From positions 23,975 through 87,974 of the forward strand of contig JASANC010003482.1 in NCBI GenBank assembly GCA_030248135.1: a stretch of DNA of 64,000 nt. Reading direction: 5' to 3'. Below are positions 49,179 through 59,600 of this stretch, one piece after another (within the stretch, counting starts at the first letter, position 1; each line of letters starts with the position of its first letter). The notes beneath the pieces are model-generated. The model searched no databases. It was given only the letters and a program-made list of their open reading frames with translations, and had not been told where the DNA came from. This DNA comes from Theristus sp. LFF4_11 (lineage: Eukaryota; Nematoda; Chromadorea; Monhysterida; Xyalidae). The position numbers and the translations under genes were made by a program.

Positions 49179-49559
49179 TTATACTGCAAAAGAAAATCCA
49201 AGAAAACCGATTGCTGTTGTGAAAGTGTGTTGCAAGTACGACCGGTTAAAACCTGTCACACGGATTTTCTCGAGCTGTGCGCAGTGCTTCGGGTTGCGGT
49301 TGGGTGCGTTCGAAAGCGTATTTGATGCGCAATAATGCAAGCCCAAAAAACTCGGTGACTTTAAAAGTTTTTCTAAAAAGTTTACATTTCCTAAAAAAAT
49401 GACATGTACTTCATTTTTGACTTTTGAGATATTTTACAATTTTTCCTTTTACAAACCATTGCGTCTTCGTTCCTTTACCGTTTGAGCTCATCGATGGCTC
49501 ATCGTATCCCGGTTCACGAGTACTTTATTGGCATATGTTGCCCAAAGAATGTCGTTTTG

Positions 49560-49728
49560 TTTTCATGGAGAAAAGTGAAGCAACGTCTTTGCAACGAGTG
49601 CGCGCGCGTGTGACATATTTTTTACGACTGTTTTTTTCATATAAAAACTAAACTTTATTTGCCGAGTTATACATGTGAGTGTAGCCTGGAAGCTGGCCTT
49701 TCGATCGACACCAACCACAGCTCGAGGG
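49560..49728. repeat. Direct repeat, copy 2 (pairs with 49009-49178)
   Basis: The same sequence as the first copy with a handful of substitutions. Sequence after both copies (CTCGAGCTGTG-C near 49270 and 49815) is also partly alike, so the true unit may be about 550 bp. Confidence 0.85.
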
Positions 49729-50089
49729 GCTCTATATTGCGAAATAAAATCTGGGTAACACTGCTGCTGCATTGAAAATCTGCTGCAACGATGACCGCCG
49801 AAAGTCTGTCGCCCAACTTCTCGAGCTGTGCACAATACAATACCACAAGCTGCGGTTGGGTGTGTTCCAAAACTCACAAAATATAATTTCCCATTTCTAT
49901 TGCGGTGGTAATAAAGAACAACATTCGTATCAACTTCTGATCCCCGCACACACTTTAAGCACGTTGTCAAATAACAGTTAAACCCTGGAAAATGTATTTT
50001 TTTTGTTGTGATTATGTCTAGTTTCATTAAATCTGAGTCAACTTTCGTTTAATTATGCTGTTTCCGTGTGATTTTGAGCAGTTTTAATG

Positions 50090-50200
50090 ATTGCGGCGAA
50101 TTTTGTTTGCGGCGTATTTTGAATTTGCCATGTGCATATTTTCTGCGGCGTATTTTGGCATGCGGCGCGCTTCCCTTGCGGCGTATTTTGGTTGTGCGGC
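50090..50200. repeat. GCGGCG-rich minisatellite, right arm of the inverted pair
   Basis: TTGCGGCGTATTTTGG and TTTTGGCATGCGGCGCGCTT, the reverse of 46837-46946. It ends about 170 bp before the TSR3 start codon, so it lies in that gene's promoter region. Confidence 0.75.
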
Positions 50201-50370
50201 GTATTTTTGCGCAATCCTGAAAGAGAGGGTTGGTTAGGGAGGATTGAATGAAAAAAAGGTGGAAGAAAAGTTGCAAAACTAACGAATGGTGCGCGTGGGC
50301 GTGGAATGAAAAATGCCAGACAGAAATTGAACAATAAACAGTGGGCTGGACGTGGAATAGTTTTATCTAA

Positions 50371-53300
50371 ATGGAAAATGAACACTCCAGCGACGACGAC
50401 GACGAGCAAACTGATCAACCGGCGGCAGCGTCGTCGTCAAATGCTGAATGTGAACGTGAGAATGAGCAGCAAGAGGCTTCGTTCCAGTTGCCGTGTCGCT
50501 TGGGCATGTGGGATTTCGGTCAGTGCGACGTTCGACGTTGTAGTGGCAAGAAATTGGTTCGGTTAGTTCAACAGCGCAGCTAGCATTGCCATCGGAAACA
50601 TTGATTGATTGATCATGATTGATGTGTTTGTTCACAATTTTGTTTTCATTCTTTTTCAGACATGGGCTTGTTTCGGAGCTTCGCATGAATCAGCGCTTCC
50701 CAGGTTTGGTGTTGTCGCCGACCGGCAAATCGACCATTTCTCCCTTGGACAGGTTCGGTTTTTTCTGTTTTTCATTTTTTTCATTGCAACTTTGCTTGCC
50801 TCTATTCAAGGGTATCCATCTCTTCAATGGCATTCATTCAACTTTCTGTTGTCAAACTCAAAGGTCTCCTCGAAATGAAATAGAAGTTGAAAATCAAAAT
50901 ATTATTGCTCAGCGACAAAGCACACACAGCAAGCCGATTTCATTGATTTCCGTCATTTAGAATCCGGTAAATCAGAAATAACAGAACACAAGTAATTTCC
51001 AGGCCAAAACCCAAAAAATCAAACAATGTCCACAGGGAGCTGGTGTTGAAAAGCGGTCTCGCTGTCGTCGACTGCTCGTGGCACGAGCTCGAACGGACGC
51101 CGTTGCACAAAGTGAAATGCGCGCACGCAAAACTGCTGCCGTATTTGGTCGCTGCGAACCCGGTGAACTACGGACGCCCGTGTCAGCTGTCGTGCGCCGA
51201 GGCGCTCGCAGCCGCACTCTGCATCGTCGGTCGGTTGTGATCATAGTTGTTCCAGAGCCGAGGGGTTGGGGGGGGCGATATAGATAGCTGGAGCAAATTT
51301 TCCAGATAGATAGATAGCTGGAAATTTTTGGGGGGGGGCCGCGGGGGGGCCATGTGACTTTGGGGGGGGCCGGTCAAAATTTTGAAATTTGATAGATAGA
51401 TAGCTAAAACGCTAAAAAAGCTATATAACAGCAAAATAATGCTAAAAATACACTGAAAATCAAGTATAAACGCGTATTTTACCTAAAATTAGCGAAATTT
51501 TCAAGAATTACGAGCAAAAATTGTCAATTTTGGTCAAAAATGGACTTATTTTATGTCTTCGAAGACAAAATTTTTTAGATAGATAGCTGGCTGAGAAAAT
51601 TTTTTGGATAGATAATAGCTGAGCGGAAAAAACTTGTCTGATAGAGATAGATTCGAAATTTTTTTGGGGGGGGGCGGCCCCCCCCCAGGCCCCCCCCTAG
51701 AACAACTATGGTTGTGATGCTGGTTTAATTTGGAAAATACAAGCTTTTTCGTGTGAACCGTGTTGCATAGTTGCAGTCAGGTGAGTTGGTGTGGTCACTC
51801 AGTTGGTTCTCAGAGGAGAGATCTGTTTCACAAGGCATCTCTTTGAAAATCAGTTGGTGAACCATTGGCGTTTACTAGCCATTTTGTTGCTGACTTCCTC
51901 GTCGCGGTGCGCCAGGTTTACGCACGAATGCAGTGTCCTCAAATTAGGTGGTCGTGTCGTGGTGCTCTGTTGAAATAACCGACAACGTTCACATTATAAA
52001 CGGTCACGTTTCAGAAAACACAGCGTTCATCCCTGTTTCAACGGGTCCGACTTGTTGCTAAAATAATCGATTCCAACTTCGACATCTAGATCTATAATTC
52101 TTCTTTCGCAGGCGAACCGGACGCCGCCTCGCATCTGCTGTCGAAGTTCAAATGGGGCCCATCGTTTCTCGACTTGAATGGCGAATTGCTGAGCGTCTAT
52201 GCGGCGTGCCCTGATGGCGCCGCCGTCATCCGCGCACAGCAGCGACATTTGCGGACACTGGAGCTCGAGGCAACGCGCAACCGAGCGCAACCGATGGACT
52301 TGCCGCCTATAGTTGCCACGGTAACCGTAAAAACCGTAAAAATACGGGCGGTACGGTTTTACCGTACCGTACCGTGACCGTACCGTGCGATTTTAAAATT
52401 TCCAAACCGTACCGAAAACCGTACCGTCATCAAAATACAATTACCGTACCGTTGACCGTACCGTGGCAAAATTTTGGCAAACCGTACCGAAACCGTCGCA
52501 TTTTTTCCAAAATTGACGGTTTGACCAAGCTTTTTTTGTGTGCGTGCGCTGTGTGTGGCGTGGCGTGCGTTTGATTTTTCGTTGGTATCATATAGGTTGC
52601 ATGTCCCACGGATACATAAAAATTTTATTTGTTTTTTTGTGCCGTTATAAAAATCAACGGCTTTCACATTACTTTATTTAGTTTTTTTGGTGTATACTAA
52701 AAAACTAAAATAAAACACGCGCTAATTAATAATTAATGACAATAAAACAGGTCATGAAGATCGATTGTGACTGTGAGAACACTAAACAAACAGCAGTTTT
52801 TACAAGATTTTAACTAAAATTCTGTGACTTTCAAAAAGCAAAATTTTGGTGAACACAAATTTGCAATTTTTAAACAGTAGAAACTGAAATAATATTGTTT
52901 AAAAAACATTTTTGTGCAAAAGTGGGCATAAAAAACACAAATGGGATTGTGCAAATAAACGGGTATCGATTCCCGGCCAGTTCTGTAAAATAAAAAAATA
53001 AAGGGGCCTCTTCGGGTCAAACTTAGCGACTTTGAAAAATGAAGTTGTCAAACAATCAAGTCACGTTTAAACAAGTTTATGTCACGCAGAAAAAGTCTAA
53101 CGGGAACGACTTCACTTTAACCAAGTTTAACTTAACTAACCGAGAACAAACGGGGGCAGCAAATTCAAATAGTTTAAAAAAATTGTCAACGATTGCAAAA
53201 TTAGCGAAACAGAGTTATAAAAGAATCATCTTTGACATAGAATTGACACCTAATCGAAAAGCTTGAAACAAACATTTGAAACGTTTGAAAAGCACTAAAA

Positions 53301-54019
53301 AAATCGAGCGGGTTCTCGAGATTAAATTATTACAAAAACTGTTGTTTACGCTTGTTTACTTTTGTTTCTTTTGTTGGCGTCATGCGAAAGGGCTCAAGTT
53401 GAAAAACCATAATTTCATAACGTCTTTTTGATGAAATCCTGACTGGGCAAACTGCCTAAAAATGGTGGTTGAAAACAACATTTTCTGATCTGAAAACGAA
53501 AACAAAGGGTGGTCATTGGCTTGGCCGTTTTGCATGACGATTGACGACGTCACTCATTTAGTCGTCAACATCTGAATCAGCCTCTATGTCAATGTTCCAG
53601 CTCCAACATAACCGTGTTTTGTTTTTGTCCCACTGCCGCTTCCATTGCTTGTCTGACTGAACGAGAACGGCGACATACAACACAACAAAATAGCACAGAG
53701 AGAAACAAAAAGTGAAGCACAGTGCATTTTAAAACTTTTTAATTTTCAAACCGTAAAAATACGGTTTACCACCCGTGTAAATTCAAAATCCACGGTAACC
53801 GTACCGAAACCGTACCGTGCGATTTTAAAATTTTTCAAACCGTACCGAAAACCGTACCGTTGAGCTTTTCAATTTACCGTACCGTACCGAAACCGTGAAA
53901 AAAATTGCGTCTCAAACCGTAAACCGTGCCGTGACCAAAAAAGGCCTACCGTGGCAACTCTATTGCCGCCGTCTCGCTCCGACTCGGAGTGCTCCGGCGA
54001 CGTGCCGCCGGAGGCGTGA
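50371..54019 (+). CDS. TSR3: TSR3: 18S rRNA aminocarboxypropyltransferase, last exon split by a transposon
   Basis: TSR3 transfers the acp group of SAM to the hypermodified pseudouridine of 18S rRNA in late 40S maturation. Exons: 50371-50561, 50660-50752, 51036-51229, 52112-52307 plus 53971-54019. An acidic N-terminus (SSDDDDEQ) precedes the family core: [63 protein letters not shown] with [15 protein letters not shown], then [16 protein letters not shown]. Without the inserted element (52308-53962) the frame gives 240 residues ending SGDVPPEA. With the element read through, it stops at 52377, giving 247 residues in which the last 15 are replaced by 22 element-encoded ones (ending FYRTVP). 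The catalytic core is complete in both. The break follows LPP, past all conserved motifs, so function may survive. Confidence 0.93.
51242..51710. mobile_element. hAT-like non-autonomous element in TSR3 intron 3
   Basis: It starts CATAGTTGTTCCAGAGCC and ends CTAGAACAACTATG (inverted match of the first 14 bases with one or two differences). It is flanked by the perfect 8-bp duplication GTTGTGAT (51234-51241, 51711-51718). The subterminal sequence has G/C homopolymers and AGATAGATAGCT subrepeats. Non-coding, 469 bp. Confidence 0.85.
52308..53962. mobile_element. hAT-like non-autonomous element inserted in TSR3 coding exon
   Basis: Left end TATAGTTGCCACGGTAACCG, right end …CTACCGTGGCAACTCTA (inverted). 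It is flanked by the perfect 8-bp duplication TTGCCGCC (52300-52307 and 53963-53970), which falls inside the TSR3 reading frame. Both ends are packed with ACCGTACCGT-type subterminal repeats. The 1.1-kb interior is AT-rich with only short ORFs and no recognisable transposase. Confidence 0.92.
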
Positions 54020-55720
54020 CGCTCGTCGTCGTCGTGCACGAAGAAAGAACGCATTCTGGATCGATTTATTGGTCTGTTTCTTGAACGGTTCCATCTTGTC
54101 ATGTGTCGTTCTGCGTTGTTGTCGTATGATGGAGCAACCTCATAGTGGACCTGCCGCATATTCACCACACCGCGCCGCACGAATGTGTTGTTGTGGTGTG
54201 TGTGTGTGCGCGCATTTCGAACGGACGAAATTATGGTTCTTAAAACGGATTTGTGAGTGTAACCAAATAAAAAACCAACAAACAAGTGGCGTTTCGACCT
54301 TAGCACATGATGCCGAACAATGGTGGTCTCGTCAGTTGTGTCCATTGCCCAAAAAACCTCAGTAATCAAAATTGGTTGAAAACTTCTTGAGACTAAAAAT
54401 ATACAATAGAGGCAAAACACATGGAATACAACAATCGTGTGAAATAAAATGAAAGCAAAAAACATATTTCACTCATTTTTAACCACCTTTCTTGTTGTGC
54501 CGCTTGGTGGTGCCACGGCCCTGATTGTGACATCGTTTTCCTTTTCGTCAACACAGCAGCTTGGTTTGATGGATCGACTCGTGCTTGGGTGAATAGGGAT
54601 TTTTGAATTTGGAAGCCCACTTCTCTATTCACTAACGAATAAACTTTTTATTACCATTCATAATAGTAAATTCCAAGAGAAAGATAATTTGTCAACAGCA
54701 ACTTTCAAAAGCAAAGTAACTGGTAAAAAAATTGAGAACGTCGTAAGCAAAGTTATGTTTTTTTATGAAAACAAGCCGATTTCAGACACAATGCAATCCC
54801 TGGCAATTAGTGCTACCACAGTAAGTGGCTAATAGCCAGACAAGACAGGCATTGAGTTGAGGTTGAATTGATCAAACCGCAGTGATGGCAATGAACACCA
54901 ACGATGTATCAATTGATGCGTTCAATATACCGGAACTGCGGTACACATACAATTGCCAGGAATTACGATAAGCGGTCAACAGGAAATTTCATTGAAATGA
55001 AAGATCAGGCTTCGTGATGGTGCAGTGCCAAAAAACAAGATGAGTAAACTTTTTATCATGACGGTACTTATTACTGGGTAATCTTTAATAGCATTCAAAT
55101 TCTTTAAGGTTTTCAAATAAAGATCAGATCAACACCACATAGATAATAGTGATGTTGCGACTAGAAATGTGCGTTTTTCTCCGTGAAATCAAAACGGCAT
55201 AAATTATAACATTGACGTGATGAAAACGGGTTCAGAATAGCAAATGATTCAATTATAAATTTGAAACAAAATGGTGGGAATGTCGGAAATACTGTTTTTT
55301 TAATCGTAGTGGCTGTTGTAAAATTTACGAAAAACGAGATTTATACGGACATGAAAGGATCATTGCTGTCGAAAACGAAATAAACTGCAATTTTTCAAAA
55401 ATTTATGAAAGAAAAACAAGTGGAACATAGATTAGAAGGTTGCCAAAAAATTTGACAGAAAAAAGCATACACGCGCGACTACCCAAATGTCAGGGAGCAA
55501 GATGCAAACCAAAACGAACGTTTGCACAGGTAAAAAAGTGCTAGACACAGCCGCCATGAGGCTAGAGAACGATGAAAAGCAAAATGTTTGCAAACATAAC
55601 GAAAATTATGAAATTATCAGAAACTTATATCTTGTGATCACCGGACTGATACATACCGTTGTCATTTTCGGCGTTGCCCTGAATACATATACCCTACGCA
55701 TACCACACACACGGGTAATG
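54020..55720. other. TSR3 3' flank, no gene recognised
   Basis: Mostly AT-rich and without a convincing exon. The minus-strand frame at 54393-54632 has no motif. It presumably contains the TSR3 3' UTR near 54020. Confidence 0.35.
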
Positions 55721-55932
55721 TACAGGGTGATCCAAAAAACTACACGATAATCGGCATTAGCTCGCCAACGGCTGGATCGTTTGAGTTGAAATTGTAAACA
55801 TGATGATGATAACGATGTGCACCCAGAATCAGAAATTGAAAATTAATGCTTGATTCAAATTTCAGCCCAAACCGTACACCCGTTGGCGAGCTACTGCCGA
55901 TTCTTATCGTGTAGTTTTTTGGTCACCTTGTA
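55721..55932. mobile_element. MITE with about 50-bp TIRs, mariner-like ends
   Basis: The left end TACAGGGTGATCCAAAAAAC and right-end complement TACAAGGTGACCAAAAAACT continue through ACTACACGATAA and CGGCATTAGCTCGCCAACG on both arms. Bounded by TA. 212 bp, non-coding. Termini resemble the element at 7784-8469. Confidence 0.85.
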
Positions 55933-56628
55933 CATTAATTGAATCCTGTCGAACAACAATGAAAATTGTGAAGTCGTACGTAAAACATTTTACGTGAAAA
56001 TGACTGAAACAAAACGCAATTGATAAAGACTACCATACTCTTCAGTAGAAATCTAATATTTTAAAATACTCTGGCACTATAGAACAACAGTAAACAGAAA
56101 AAGAATTGTTTCACAATTCAACAGGGAAACCACGATTACGAAACCAGCAAACGTGTTCAAAAGAAATACGTATATCTCAATATGACAAAACAGCGTTCTT
56201 GTTCAAATAAAATTTCATAAAATTGAAAACCAGTGGAATTAAACCTTATTATTTTACCCACTAGTCAATATAGAAAACACAACAAAGCTCTGAAAGAAAG
56301 GAAAAACGGCTTTCACCAGTCATTGAAAAATTCTTTCAACAGGAAAAATGAAAATCACGATATTTTCCGACAAGATCAATTATATCAAAAGACAAAAAAC
56401 AACAACAACAACTACGTTCATAATTTAACCGTTTCAACACTAAAAAAACGATTGAAGATCACAAACATTCGAACCACCACAGCAACGGTATTCTCCCAGT
56501 ATTCCATTGACTCAAAAAACAAACAAAAACGACAAATTTGATCACAGAGAGTGCAATAAGAAAACGCTAAAGTAACAACAATGCGAGAAGCACACGCGCA
56601 TTTCGATGCCTACACCGTGCGACGCGCC
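55933..56628. other. 3' flank of the kinase gene; no gene seen
   Basis: A-rich on the plus strand with only short frames. It should hold the 3' UTR of the minus-strand gene ending at 56629. Confidence 0.35.
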
Positions 56629-59600
56629 CTATCGCAGCGCCCGTATCAGCTCGCCGCACAGCTGCTGGTAGGCGCCGTGGTCGCCGTCGATGTGTCGAAA
56701 CGACAGCTCGCACGTCTCGTCCGACAGCGCACGGGCAGCACAGGCGCCGATGCCGATCTCTGCGCGCACGCCGTCGTCCGTCTCCACCGACAGTCGACGC
56801 AACGGCCTCAGCAGGTCGCCGTCCTCATCATCCTCATCCTCGTCCGCCTGCTCGCCGAACGTGATCGAGCGACGTCGCAGCGTGTCGCGCACGATCGCGA
56901 GCACCGAGCGCGGCGCCAACGCCACGGCCATCGTCGTGCGGATGGCGGACGACGGCGGTGATCGGTGATCGTGCGCGTTCGCGGCCGCGTGCCGACTGAG
57001 ATTCACCGGTGACCCTGCGACCGTGGTGATCGACGGCAGTAGTCCGTCGGTGTCCTGCAGCTCGATCACCGAACGAAACTGGTGATGATGATGACTCAGT
57101 GGTGTTGCTTTGTGGACGTTGTGCTGGTGGTTCTTGTTGGTGTTGTAGTATTGCGTCAAGTTCACGGGTGACTGCAAGGACAAAAGCAATTCAGGATGAT
57201 ACGATAAAAGGACAGACGAACGCTGCGATGCGGTAATCAATTGTAAACGCCGTTTTCCGAATTGTTTTCAAAAATTATCAAATGGATCACGTGATACTTC
57301 AAACAGGGTCACGACATACACATCTCTAGAACAAGGCTTCATATGACGCACCCACCCCGACCCGATAGATGAAGACCAACAAAAAAGAAAGTGACTCAAT
57401 TCGAAGAAACGCAGCCAATCAATCAATCAAACCAGCAACACATTCACCTGCGCGTGCGGCATTTCAGTGTCCTGCTCAGCAATACTATGCAACTGTAACG
57501 GGCCTTGTGGCGGCGGCGGAGGACTGCTGCTGCTGCCTCCGCCGCCGGACACCCGCTCAACAGCGCCTCGAATTGACCCGCTGCTGTTCGTTGGCGAACC
57601 GACGCTTAGACTGCTGAAATGCGACAATTGTCCGGACAAAGAAAAGATTTTCTGTTGCAAAACTGAGCACTTTGCAGTGCACATTTACTCGAACGTGTCG
57701 GACCGAGATGATGTCATTTTGCTTCAAAAACGCTTGTTTGTCACGCACAGGCAGTATAAATTCAGTTTTAGTTGTTCATGTGAAGGGCATCACAGCCAAC
57801 CGGAATGTGTGCATGAAAACACGAATGTTCCCCGGAGCACATGACGTCATCTCCGGTCGGGGACACGTTCGAAGCACACAATCAATCATTTACACAAACA
57901 ATTGACCACACGGCACAAACACACAGGCACCGGTGCTTAGCACGAGAGACAGACCCCGGCGAGATCTGATGCATGTTGATCGGCGAGTGCTGCGCCGGCG
58001 CCGCCGTGCCATCGGCCTTCACTTTCAGCATCGTCTGCAGGTTCGCCATCGGCATCGGCGCGTTCGTCGTCGCCGCCGTCGTCTCCGGGTCAGAGTCGTC
58101 GGCGTCCATCTGTAAAACAGAGCCAACGTGTTGCACAGTTCTGTTGTAACAAATATTCGCACGCACACGACCATGACGTTTCGCTTGCTTTGACTAAAAC
58201 CCCTTTTTCTTTGTTCTCCGTAACTCGCGTTGGTGCATTTGGATTTGGATACCGTACGGTACACCACATTACACTGTTTGGTCGCGTATGAGCCTGCGGG
58301 ACCAAGTCCCGCCGACGGGCGTAAATTTAGGCATGTAATATTTATGGTCAGAAAACCACTTGATGGTCGCCGCCCACTTGACAAACGTTCTGAGCGCGAT
58401 TTCTGGCGTTCACATGAACCAGAAATAAAAAATTCCAGCCATACAAGTTTGGTTGGTGCAGTAGCGCAGGCTACCAAAAACTAACATCGACTTTTTTTGC
58501 TTGCTTTCATTGATGCATTCCCCAATTTCATCAATAATCTTGAATTTCTTCAGTTTTTTTGACATCGTTTGTTTTGTTTGCATAATGGAAGTTTTGTGAT
58601 TGTGTCCACGTGAACTGGCCGTGAGGCTTACAAAGGAAGTTGAAATCTTGAAAAAAGCACCCGGAGGCCGCGAACGAACGCACCTGTGCGCTGTGCTGGT
58701 CGCGCGCGGCCGCCTGCTCGTAGAGCTGCTCGAGGTGGCGCATTTGCGCGGCGCTGATCGCGGCCATCGGACTGGACGCACGACGCAGCCCGCCGGTGCC
58801 CGCCGTTAAACTCGGACCCGCCGGGAAGCCCGCTGCGAAAGGCGACAGAAAATGATACAGGGTGAAGTTTTTGGTGATGAATGACACTATTCGATGTGAA
58901 CGAACGCGAAACGCTACAGTTCTGGGGCACACCTAGAGATGTCAAGAAAAAAAAAATTTCTATTTTTTTTCTTTTTAAAAAAAAAAATTTTTTTTTTAAA
59001 TTTTTTTTTTTGGTGATGAATGACACTATTCGATGTGAACGAACGCGAAACGCTACAGTCAATAACTGGGCGGTGTGATCACGCTGACGACACGAGGGAA
59101 ACAGCAACGAGTCAGTTGCAGTGGCAGACAGTGCAATTTCCACCTTTCGAGATCCTGAAAAACGATGCGTAAAGAGTTCTCTGTTTTTTTTTGTATGCGA
59201 GATGCGATCATCGAAAATATCACCAAGGCTGAAAACAGTCGATAAATCAATCAGAAACCACCTGCAGCGTGAGACTAAGAGACAAGGTAGTCAAAGAAAA
59301 TTTTTGTCGAACTTTCGAAAAATTATGCCAAAAACGGCATTTTCAGGGCACATTAAAGTGTAAACAAATTAAAAAAAAAAAAAAAAAAAAATGTCCTTTT
59401 TTTTTGATAGTACCTAAAGTCTCTGAAAATGGTAATGCTACCATCGAAAATATAAAAAAATTCTTAAACACCAGAGAGACGTCGGCTCGAATGTCACTCG
59501 GAAGTGTAAACAAATTTCTGAAGTCTTTTTAAAAGGGCCGAAAGCGACCGCGCAAAAACGGTCAGACTCGAAACAGAAACAAGAAAGACAACCGGCTCCT

